DNA from: Bryoerythrophyllum caledonicum
Taxonomy: Eukaryota > Streptophyta > Bryopsida > Pottiales > Pottiaceae
Length of the DNA: 64,000 nt
Reading direction: 5' to 3'
Assembly (NCBI GenBank): GCA_963971425.1
Contig: OZ020519.1
Span: 6,526,028-6,590,027, forward strand
In this document: positions 12,840 through 23,301 of the stretch, in pieces
Layout of the letters: each line of letters opens with the position of its first letter
How positions within the stretch are numbered: the stretch's first letter is position 1
Notes under the pieces: generated by a model
The model's input: only the letters and a program-made list of their open reading frames with translations
What the model was told of the DNA's origin: nothing
The model's database searches: none
Translations under genes and position numbers: made by a program

Positions 12840-15800
12840 CAGCATAATGTCCGGAGCGTAAAGCATTAAAATTATGGAATCCCATGTGAATGGCGAAGAC
12901 AAATTTGTAAAGGTTCAAAAAAATTCTTTCGATTAGTGGATCTTTCTATCATTGAGATGTATTGATCATGCAAGACCTTGGTCTAATCCTTGAAGGAACA
13001 AATCACCCCCCGGGAGAAACTTTTCACTTGGTGCACGTTCCTATGATTGTGATTTTAATTGGAATATTGCGGAATGTTAAACAGAGATTTCCATAATGCA
13101 AGCCTAGTGGAAACATTAATTTTGTCCCACTTGGATTCCTAAAGAAAAAGCAATGCTCTTCTAATCACACATACTTTGACTCCGCGCAACTCCAAACATT
13201 TTGCTAGAAGCTTCCATCGATTTTAAGAGTCTTTGTATTACTAGATCGTACCTAGGTTTCTTAAAAACGTCAATAAATATTTCATGCCTTCAATGAAAGA
13301 TCTAATTTTCAAGCAAAGTTAAAAATGTTCACACATTTCTGGGTAGTATAAAGAGAACCACTAATAGTTTTGGACATTTTTACATCTTTGGGTTTAGATT
13401 TTTGTAAGGTTTAAAACGGGTCAACTCACAAAACACCAAGACTCACACATATTCTCCTTTTGATTCTAAACTCATTTCTCGGATGGTCTAGCGTCTATTG
13501 TATTTTAATTTAACTCTAATTTCTATATAAAAACTCTCTTCCATCAACAAAACTTAAGTTTAACCCAAACTCTTAAGAATTTAAGGTTGTTATCCATCCC
13601 TCTAAAGGAACAAAGTATTCATTAAACCCAAGGACTAAGTGCCTAGAAGGAACATTATTCCTTTATCAATTGTGCATGTGGTCAACTGTGAAGACTCTTA
13701 ATCCATGCCTAGATAGACCGATGGAAGATTCCATTGAATTTCAATACAAATCATTAATTATGTTCTTCTTAGAAATCAAAACGAAATGCGATTAATCCAC
13801 CTTGAGGAATTGAGTGTAATGGAAATTGTAAATTCATTTGTCTTTACACTTATCATAAAACACAAATGCGATTCATCTACCTTAAGGAGTCTCTCCTTTC
13901 TGGGTTAGACTTAATTCAACTTATTACATGCACATAACACTCTTACCATGCTATGCATCAAGGAATGCATCTCTCTTGATAATTTTTTTATCATTGGTAT
14001 TAAAATTACTCTTACTCTTATGTATTTTTAATTTTCAACACTCAAACTTAAATCTTTATAAAGTGGCAAGTGCCCATGCATTCCTGGAAGTATTGCATTA
14101 GGCCACTAATTACACATTAACACACACACATGAATATCTCATTCATGAAATTACTCCTTAAACATCTACAATGCCACTTAAAGCTTCAATCAAATCATAC
14201 TCTTACTTGCACTCAAGTTTTACATTAATTTAATTCAATCACACTCACATCTCATCACAATGTTTATAATTAATCTTCATACACACAAAATTGTATTAGT
14301 TAGACAAATTAGACTATTTCTCTAATTTATAATGAAGTACTAATATTCAATGTATTACAAATGACTCAATTCACAAAATCAAGGCAATAATTACACAATG
14401 AATAATCACATATATCAATCATAAATCCAATACATATAGCAACAATTACTCTTACAAACTCAAGAGTTTCACAAAAAAACTAGCTTCCAAAGGTAGGACA
14501 CACTCCAATCTTTAACATGGTAGTGGTGGAATTGTTGTCTTTCCAATGCTATGTATAATCTAAATTTTAGGGAAGACACCTCTTGAAAAGAGGTGTGTAT
14601 TATAAGTACTTTAACTTCTACAACCGTTCATTAAATGGATGCACCTCTTCAAATCTTAACTAACTTTTAATGAATTCTTGGCTTAATATTTATTTTAGCT
14701 ATTTTAACCAATTGATATGAATTTTTAACACTAATTACTAATTTTTAAATATATACACAACCCTTACTACACTTAAAATTTTGAAAAGAGCTATTTTTAA
14801 TGGTTCGGCTCTACGGTTTTGTTTTACTATATGATGCGTTATATGTCATCCTTTTTACTGTTGGGATTCTCAGTTTATGGCAAATTAGGTTCACCACAAA
14901 AATAAATAAATATATATATCATGATAGTATTTGAACCCCAATCCCTTCCACAATGTTTTTGAATATTTTGCACCCTTCATATTTCACTTTGATTTTTCTT
15001 GCAAGGACCTAACATTGTATATCAAATTTTTGCACAAAATTTGATTCTAATCTAAAGCATGAAATTTACATCACAAGAATTCAAAAGGAGATGATCCTTA
15101 AAATACATGGAAGTGAAAAAGAACCTTGTTTTTTGCTTCAAAATATATAATCTCTCAATCCATACCATCAACTTTCATGAAATTTTGAAAGCATGTTATT
15201 CTAAATGTGAGGGTTACAGTAGAGCTCCAAGTTTTTTTTCCCCTCATTTCTTTTTGCACAAAGTAAATGTACATTCTAAAGTAAACGTGCATTTTAATGA
15301 CAAATACTCAGAATTTTAGGGGTTCACCTTGCAAAAAAACTTAATGATAACGTATCGATAGGAAAGTTTTTCCAACTTATATGAGATGATGTGGTCAAAA
15401 TTTCGTGAAATTTAACCACTTCAATTGAAAGATGATCGCAGTGAAGGTAAACATAATAAACCTTGTAAAGTACACTTAGGCTTGCGGGGGTTAAACTTAT
15501 ATGATGCAAGAGTAAGATGAGTTTAGATTCTTGTTACAGATGTTGCCAATAGTTTTTCCAACAATAACTATTATTGTGGTCTTTCTGAGGAAAACAATAA
15601 AAATAATTATTCTAAATAATCATTGTTTTTTCCTTGAACGCATAATCTATTTAAATCAATAGTAGTAGCATAATAGGTGCAAGAGTGATATTCCATACTA
15701 CATGTTTATCGATATGCAATTCAAGCATGAATATATACAAATTTTGATGGTGGTTGGTTCTCGAAATATATCTTGCTTAATATGTAAATTTCGGAATACA

Positions 15801-16040
15801 TGCCATTGCCATACCTAACTATGGAAGATCTAGCCATTACCTTTTGCCACTACGACTATACCCGTACCTTTTAATAAAATGCCGCACTATTAATTCTATT
15901 ATGGCATTCTAAGAATAAAAAAGTGGTCCACATGCAATGATTTAAGCTTATGAGCTCAACCTCGTAGTCTATTTCTAAGTTTTGAGATCTCTATCATAAG
16001 TGCTTTTGAGGGCTTTCACGCTCTTATTTTTGACATGTTC
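12840..16040. other. AT-rich stretch without a supportable gene
   Basis: About 3.2 kb with only short frames. I recognise no domain, RNA gene or clear element end. Confidence 0.5.
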
Positions 16041-16049
16041 ATTCCAAGA

Positions 16050-16172
16050 TGGTATGGCAACAGTCCATTGGATAACTAATGGATGCGTTAAATGCGGATG
16101 AACTCTTTCAATGGAGTACTTCATCCATTTAGAAGCCATTGGTTCTTTGTCGAATTCTCAGATGCCATACCA
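16050..16172 (+). mobile_element. 123-bp MITE, copy 2 (TIR TGGTATGGCAA)
   Basis: Ends TGGTATGGCAA and ATGCCATACCA mirror each other except at the innermost base. The interior matches copy 1 (GCGGATGAAC, TTCATCCATT, CTTTGTCGAATT). Same length as the copy at 12705-12827. Confidence 0.7.
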
Positions 16173-16739
16173 TTTCGAAATTGACAATATAAATTATAAT
16201 GTCAAGAGCATTGTGTATTAGAAATATGGACTTTCATATGAACAAAGAAGTCAGATTCTACCGGTCCAACACTTCATCTTTTAACTTCTACGCTCCTTTT
16301 TTTTTATTCCAAGTGTCTTTAGAAAGTTCAACCTTGGTTCAAACCCCCAACTTCCAATTCTATTTGGAACACAAATATTGCCACCCCAAAATTGTGTAGA
16401 GTTTGGGAATATTTTAAGACATTGCTAATGTAATTACATTGCTTGTAGAACATTATGGACATTATGATTTTGGAAAGTATCATTTAACACTTGCACCTCT
16501 CTCCAAGTTCCAAATTTACTACATACATCCTTGCCAAAATAATTACTCCTTTCAAATTCTATGTTGGAAACGTTGGAATGTATAAAAATCTCTTATTCCA
16601 CACATCTACTTATACTTAAAAATAAGCAATCAAGTTTATTTAGAAACAAGTAACATAAAATGTATACTTTTTGTTTACATTGACATGGCCGCAATGTGGA
16701 AAAAACATCCACTAGGAGATCTTAAAAAATGACCTTGAT

Positions 16740-17350
16740 CAATCAACTCAAGGCCAGTCGGTCGGCACTTGGTGGTCGACTGCCATGCCGTCCGCTCCTA
16801 GAGCTTGGCGGACGGCCACCAAGCCACCAAGCCTCAAATTTCAGCAACTTCCTTCCCTCTCCTCCACTTCTCTCCACTCTTTGGCAACACGGAAGCGGTT
16901 TGGAATATTATTTTTTTGGGTAGATAGACATTGCATGTGCACTCTAAATTAGGAGAAAGAGTCACGTGCTTTATTAGTCAGAAGAATGTCTCAAAGATAT
17001 TATGCGAATATATATGAATATTCCATTTCAAATATCCTATGCACTTGGAAACATATGAAGAATAGAACTTGTGAATAGTAGTTTCACTTAAAAGTTAAAA
17101 TAGACTACACAAGAAATTTAGATTCATTTTTCTCCTATACTAACCACAAGCCTATGAGAATGGCCGTCCGCCCCGTCGTCCGTCTCTGGCATTTGGGTGC
17201 TTCCCTCCGTTGTCCGCCTCTCCAACTGCCACTTCTCACTACACGAGGGTTTGCCCTCCGGACTCTATGGCCGACCGGCGCTCCGTCGACTCTTGGCCGT
17301 CTGACCCACCGATTGCCTGGCCGTCCGCCCGGCGGTCGGCCTTAGGAGTC
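16740..17350. repeat. Two small GC-rich islands with GCCGTCCG/CGGACGGCC words
   Basis: 16745-16835 and 17155-17350 carry repeated GCCGTCCGC and GGCGGACGG words in AT-rich surroundings. They resemble the arrays at 12400-12660 and 31209-31600. No protein is supported. Confidence 0.5.
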
Positions 17351-17365
17351 CGCCAGAGCGGCTGA

Positions 17366-17719
17366 CTCCCTAGCCGTCCGCACAGGTTTTTTGGCCATAA
17401 CTCCCTCATTTTAGGGAGTTTTTGAACGTCTAATATATCATTCAAAGCGTCTTAAAAAATGCGCTTCCAACAATACATAGCGCGCAGCAGACGCCCAAGG
17501 GCCGTCCGCACGGCGGTCGGCCCTCACCCGTCCGCGCGGTTGACTCCCTAGCCGTCCGCACGGGTTTTTTGGCCATAACTCCCTCATTTTAGGGAGTTTT
17601 TGAACGTGTAATATACCATTCAAAGCGTCTTGAAAATGCGCTTCCAACGGTATATAGCGCGCAGCGGACGCCCAAGGGCCGTCCGCACGGCGGTCGGCCC
17701 TCACCCGTCCGCGCGGTTA
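17366..17719 (+). repeat. 178-bp tandem repeat, two units, split by the gypsy insertion
   Basis: The phrase TAGCCGTCCGCAC followed by GGTTTTTTGGCCATAACTCC begins at 17371 and again at 17549, a period of 178 bp. Both units share ATTCAAAGCGTCTT, GCGCTTCCAAC, GCGCGCAGC and CGCACGGCGGTCGGCC. A third partial unit resumes at 31108, just beyond the far end of the gypsy element, so the retrotransposon was inserted inside this array. Confidence 0.8.
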
Positions 17720-17723
17720 ACTG

Positions 17724-17949
17724 TGTCGTGCACAAACACATCGTGCAAAGATGACATCGTGCCAACAGGTGAGAGCGCACAATTAGAGGCAAACTCAGAG
17801 CAATGGTGACTATACTATCACCGTTGCCTCCGTAAACAACGAAAACAATAGTTCACAAAAGAAACTATCAACCTCCAACAATCTAGGCTAGGGAAAAAGA
17901 AATAAATACCCAGACCATAACATTTAGTAATTGGTCTACAAGAACCCCT
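17724..17949 (-). repeat. Outer part of the 3' LTR region (R1), repeated at 18321-18548
   Basis: About 225 bases nearly identical to 18321-18548, with shared landmarks ACAAACACATCGTGCAAAGA, GGTGAGAGCGCACAATTAGA and CATTTAGTAATTGGTCTACA. The two copies bracket the 371-bp segment L. No copy is present at the right LTR, so the LTR limits are not simple. Confidence 0.75.
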
Positions 17950-18320
17950 TTACTAACAAATAAGTGATAAACACTCACAAATCACAATAAGTCAAGTCCA
18001 TGCCACTCTTCAAGAGTGAAAACATGATATGGATGAGGCTAACGATGTGCAACACGCACACACCTTCACCTCATCACGTGGGAGACTCAACTTGAGAAAG
18101 ATGAGTCTCCCTCAACCACACGTGGAGGTCACCCGGGTTCCAAGTCCCGAGATGAGGTGTCGAAAGACACCACCGTTGCCCTGGCCGCCACGGGGCACTA
18201 AACCTAACCCTAATCTCCCATTACCGCTAAGTCTTGGGCTCTTCGGTAACTCCACAACTCTCTAGATGGTTTCTACCCAAATACCATCTATACAAACACC
18301 TCCATGCGCCGATCCTGACA
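17950..18320 (-). repeat. 3' LTR core (segment L)
   Basis: Matches 30737-31101 along its length with roughly ten substitutions and one indel. Its minus-strand start, TGTCAGGATCGGCG, is the same as the outer end of the element at 31101. It contains TAACAAATAAGTGATAAACA at its other end. Confidence 0.85.
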
Positions 18321-18550
18321 GCTATCGTACACAAACACATCGTGCAAAGATGACATCGTGCCAACAGGTGAGAGCGCACAATTAGAGGCAAACTCAGAGC
18401 AATGGTGACTATACTATCACCGTTGCCTCCGTAAACAACGAAAACAATAGTTCACAAAAGAAACTATCAACCTCCAACAATCTAGGCTAGGGAAAAAGAA
18501 ATAAATACCCAGACCATAACATTTAGTAATTGGTCTACAAGGACCCCTTA
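18321..18550 (-). repeat. Second copy of the R segment (R2), inside the 3' end
   Basis: Copy of 17724-17949 lying between the integrase stop and the LTR core. On the minus strand it is preceded by a purine run, GGCAAAGGGGGCGAG, that could be a polypurine tract. The R2-L-R1 order suggests tandem or recombined LTRs. Confidence 0.6.
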
Positions 18551-18782
18551 ACTCGCCCCCTTTGCCCGTGCTGAAGCCCCTTTCACACCGGCGAACCACA
18601 CAATTAACGTAAAGTGTATGAACGACCGAGCATGAAAACCTCTCAAGTCCAGAAAAATCAAGGTGACCTATAGAAAAGACACTAATAGACGGTGTAGACA
18701 AAGGATAGGCCGGGTGCAATGAGAGCCCCATCGTTAATCGCCTCTAACACTTTTAATGGCTAGACCTTGTCTATGTAGACTC

Positions 18783-20150
18783 TCAATGTGCTAAACAATT
18801 GGGACACGACCATTGACCCACTGGTATCTCTAGAAGAGGTGGGGTTAGACATTCTAGATGCCACCCCGTAGAACACAAGTCACAAATGACCATTGTAGCT
18901 GCCTGTTTGGCACTACCACACAATTGACATCGCAATCCAGCGGAGATGTGAGAAATACCAGGGTTTACCGTGCCATCAATGTGTGGTAAATGGCAAGGAG
19001 CGCAATTGCGCGTGTGATCCTTCCATATCTTACCATCACGACCCTCCAACAGTAACATTCCTGAGTGCTTCACCTCACGAACTCGCAAGATCACCCGTCC
19101 CGCTGTCACATCCAAGGTGGTGGGCGCTGCTTGCTGTAAATACACATAGTCTCCAGGAGTAAACCGTCGCACTTGCGGTCGGTAGCCTCCTCCCCGTATT
19201 GTAGCATAACGCAACGTATCTCGATGTTGAGCAATGGAGAGATTCTCCAATGCCATTGGCATCACCCGCTTGAACAAATCCGCACGTTGCTCACATACTT
19301 AAGTCCACGTGTCTGGATTGTCCATGTTAGCCAACACGGTGTCAGCATCTGCCTGAATGGCCTTTGGTAACACCGGTTGCCTTCCAAACAACAAGAAGTA
19401 AGGAGAAAAGGACGCCAAAGATGGTTGCTTGCTAAACCGGTAACCCATGGCTATCCACGGTAATTGCAAGTCCCAATCTTGATGATGTCCCTTCTTCAAG
19501 CCCCCTCTTGACGGTTTGCACCATGCGCTCCGCCAATCCATCCGCTTCGGGGTGATCCCTCGAAGTAGTGCGGTGATCTATCATCGCTTGCTCACACAAC
19601 GTTTGAAAGTCACCCAAGAATTCTCTTCCTTGGTCTGTGAGAACTTCCGCTAGAGCTCCAAAGCGACTCAAAACACGATCAAGAAAAGAGTAAGCGGCCC
19701 CCTCACTAAACTTGTCAGGCAACGCCACCAATTCTATCCATTTTGAGAAGTGCTCGATCATCACTAACACATACTTATTGTGTCGAGGTGTCATTGGCAA
19801 TGGACCAGCAAAATCTAAGCTCCATCTATATCCCAAGCCCATAATTGGCAATGGTTGCAATTGTGGCATCGGAGCGTTAAAAGACGCTCGTACCCGATCA
19901 CAAACTATACACCGGGCTACCAAGGCTTGAACTTGAGTTTACATTCCTCGCCACCAATAGTGAAGCTGGAGCAAGCTATAAGTCCTCCGCACTCCAAAGT
20001 GCCCAAGGTCTTCATGCGTGTCCTTGATGAGCTTCACTCTCTCCAATGGAGTTTGAACAACCTTCTGCGTGCCATCCGGCCACACCCTCAAAAGGTGAGT
20101 CCTCTCCCACACGAACCGTTTGGCTCGTTGTGAGACCCGATCTCTCTCCT
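18783..20150 (-). pseudogene. Gypsy integrase with C-terminal PHD finger (broken)
   Basis: Joins retroelement cDNA to host DNA. On the minus strand a zinc-binding His/Cys region (HEDLGHFGVRR and CIVC) precedes the catalytic D-D-E core, seen as SLDFAGPL, LTDQGREF and HPEADGLAER. A GPY/F-like stretch (RFTPGDYVYLQQ) follows. The last 48 residues are a C4HC3 PHD finger at 18795-18929 (CQLC, CDLC, HLEC, CPNC). PHD fingers often bind histone H3 tails, so here it may steer integration; that is inference. The position is where chromoviruses carry a chromodomain. Damage: TAA at 19939, TAA at 19299, and a one-base frame change in a five-G run near 19505. Confidence 0.8.
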
Positions 20151-23100
20151 TAGCGGACCACGTAGGCACCATTTCTCCATTCTTCAGAAAATGCATCACG
20201 TTCGTGTCTTCAAAGATGTCTTTGGCACCCCCAGATTCTTCACCGACATTCTCATCTACCGTGGCCACAGTAGAAGCTCCGGTGTCATCTCCACGCATCG
20301 CCAATACACTTAGAAAGGCCGAACAATGCCAATCTGGCAACGGATCGGCTTCATCCTCCCCGTGCCACCTAGCGCCCGTAGCATCCGCTTGGTTTGGAAT
20401 TGGATTGCGGCTAAGGCCGTCGGCATCCATATTCACTAATCCCGCTCTGTGCACCACCTTGAAGTCGTATTCCATCAACATCAAGGCCCACCGCGCTAGC
20501 TTGCCTGTTAGTTTGTCAGACTCCATCAACCACTTTAAAGGTTGATGATCCGTGACTAACAAGAACTCGTTACCATAGAGGTAACATCAAAAATGAGCAA
20601 TTGCCCATATGGCAGCCAAACACTCCCCTTCATATGAGCTATACTGGGCCTCCGCATTATTGTTGGACCGGCTGGCGTACGCAATGACAAACTCCTTCCC
20701 GTCGTCATCCATTTGCGTCAACACCGCACCAATTCCCAATGCGCTCCAATCTCTGTGTAGCTGGTATGTCCTTCCGGTTATTGGCCTTCGAAGTATAGGT
20801 GCCGATGCCAAGCGGTCCTTCAACTCTTGAAAGGCCACCTCTTGCTCATCTCCCTATATCCAAGGTTGATCATTCCTTGTCAACATGGTTAATGGTTTGG
20901 CAATAGCACTGAAAGTCTTCACAAACTTTCGATAGTAATTACACAACCCCAAGAATGCACGTAGCCTACTAATATCCTTTGGTCTAGGAATAGACATCAC
21001 TACTTCAATTTTACTAGCTATCACACCTAATCCACTTGGATATATCACGTGGCCTAAGTACTCGATGCGGTCAAAGTAGAATTTGCACTTACTAGGGTGC
21101 AACTTCAAACCGTGGAGCCTTAATCTAGCAAACACTTCCATCAAGTGTAGCCTATGTTGCCTTCGATTCGTGCTAAAGACAACAATGTCGTCAATGTAGC
21201 ATCTCACGAAATCCAAGCCCGAGAATACTCGGTCCATAACCCTCTGGAATTCGGCAGGCGCATTCTTCAATCCAAATGGTTAGAATTTCCATTGGAACAA
21301 CCCGTCCTTTCCATCTTTGTCAATGCCCCAAAACGCGGTCTTCTCCTTGTCTTCCTCTCTCAGTCCAATCTGGTGGTATCCAGAGCGCAAGTCCAACGTA
21401 CTAAATACCTTGGCGTGACCAATAGCCTCAAAGTTCTCCTCCGGCGTTGGCATCGCATAACCATCCGACTTGGTGAATTTGTTAATCCTCCTATAGTCCC
21501 CGCACATCCTCTTCTCGGTCCAATTACCGTAGATATCTTTCTTGGATGGCATAACCGTCGCCGATGCATACTCGCACTATAAGAAACCCGTGTTTTTTGT
21601 GACAGGGCAACTAACGTGCAATTACGTTTTGTGCAGCATCCGGCACGTCAACGTTGACGTCCAAAAAAATCCGTTATAATTGACATGCGAAAAACATGCC
21701 AAAATCTCAAAAAACAGGTCCACGTTTTTTAAAACGTCACAAAAACTTGGGGGTTGAAGGTGTTAAAAATCTGCCATGTGGCTGCCACGTCGCGTCCACG
21801 TCATCGCCACATGGACGGGCAGTGCCACATCCCCAACTTTTTCATCCGGGCCCTTGGTAATGTGGCCCATCATGTGGCGCATGACGTGGCATACGATTGT
21901 GACTAGGCTTGCATACGTGGACCCGCCATTTTATGACGTGGCACCTTTAAAATTTGACGTGTCACTTTTTAAAATATGACGTGGCATGTCCAATTAGCAT
22001 AGTTTAATGCAATAATTGATTGTGGACAGTGTAAATTGGGACGTCATTTCTAACACGGTATGTTTTTTGTGACGTTCGTTATGACGTTCTCTGTGACGTT
22101 CGTTGAGATGGAGGTCACCAAAAGCAAGCACCAAGTCAGCAAAAGCAAGTGCCATGTCACCAAAAAGAAGCGCCATGTCATCAAAAAATACCGTATCACT
22201 TTAAGTTTCAAAGGTAATTCAAATTCATCCAAATAGATGGATGAAAGTGAATCACTCTTGATTCAAGTGTGATGAGATAGGAGAGAAGGCCTTATATATA
22301 TATACAATGGGATGCACAAGTGGTGACAATCCATATGGGATTATTGGATTTGTCATGGTGTTAGCCTCGTGTTAGCATAAACATTAAAATGTCACAGTAG
22401 ACGTCCATCCAGACGTCTGTTCCAACATCCTCTTTGCCTACGTGGCAGCTGATTTCAACCTTGCCTACGTGGCACAAACATTTTAAAAAGAATCCAATTT
22501 CTATCTTGCCTACGTGGCTCAAACACGTTTTTTGTGACGTCAGTAACGACATCCACGTTTTTATTTTTGTAGGGGTCAACCCATCTCCATTGTGTTTTAA
22601 CCGTTGGGCAGTGTTTTACGGGAGGTTGCAGTAACAATCTCGAAGTTACTCACAGTGAATCTGAAACCCCCGTGCCGACGTGGCATTGTCACCTTTCTGA
22701 GGACGTTGTCTAAAACATGACTATGTTCACTAGGACGTCTCGCAAAACAAATACATTTATGCTAACATCTCTGCGTTTTTCCGCCAATTTTTCATGTTTG
22801 GTGCAACATCCACCAGAATCCGAAAGCCCAAGGCACGGCCTGTTCGCAAAAACATGTTTTGAAAAACACACTAGATCACAGCTAACGTCACAAAAATCAC
22901 GGGTTTCTTATAGTGTCGCAATCCGGTGGAGCCAACTCCACTAGCCCCGCAGCCACCAACTCCTCCGTACGAGCACGTATCATCCTCCGTTCAACGTCGC
23001 TATATTTGTACGGCTTCCGGTATATTGGTGCTTTGTCCGTCAAATTGATATGTGCTTCTTGCCCCTTCAATACTCCAAGATCTTCAAGACTAAAGGCAAA

Positions 23101-23301
23101 ACAATCTAAGTACTTCCTGAGGAACTCATGTTCCTCCCTCTCAACTGCTCCATCCGCCAAGCCTACCATCGGTTTCCGAGTATCCTTGGTCACCGCCTCC
23201 TTCGGTTCCTTTGGAGCAGGATTCTCCTTCCTTGGATGCCATGCGAAGGAGATTCCTCTCCTACCACCTCCACCAAGCTTCCAAGTCCTTCTAATTGGCA
23301 T
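19939..23301 (-). pseudogene. Gypsy reverse transcriptase and RNase H (broken, split by CACTA)
   Basis: Copies element RNA to DNA. From 23301 the frame reads a linker, then RT start motifs (INLTDKAPIYRKPYKYSDVE). After the CACTA element it continues with MCGDYRRIN, STLDLRSGYHQI and the active site CYIDDIVVFS (near 21210), then YLGHVI and FLGLCNYYRKF. RNase H follows (QLHRDWSALGIGAVLTQ, YASRSNN, YSSYEGECLA, LLVTDHQPLKWL). All parts are in one frame once the 1341-bp CACTA plus its 3-bp duplication is removed. Nonsense codons lie at 21280 (TAA), 20854 (TAG) and 20587 (TGA, where related proteins usually have Arg). Confidence 0.88.
21575..22915. mobile_element. Non-autonomous CACTA (En/Spm) transposon, 1341 bp
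   Basis: Begins CACTATAAGAAACCCGTG and ends with its reverse complement; the terminal repeats extend to about 28 bp with one mismatch. TCG flanks both ends (21572-21574 and 22916-22918), the 3-bp duplication typical of CACTA elements. No transposase is encoded. The interior carries many ACGTGGC or GCCACGT words and TTTTTTGTGACG words in both orientations, like the subterminal transposase-binding repeats of this superfamily. It is inserted in the reverse transcriptase reading frame of the gypsy element and is therefore younger. Confidence 0.92.

Noticed and set aside
19500-19510. Programmed frameshift in the integrase
   Set aside because: It falls inside the catalytic core, where families do not shift; an extra G in a five-G run is simpler.
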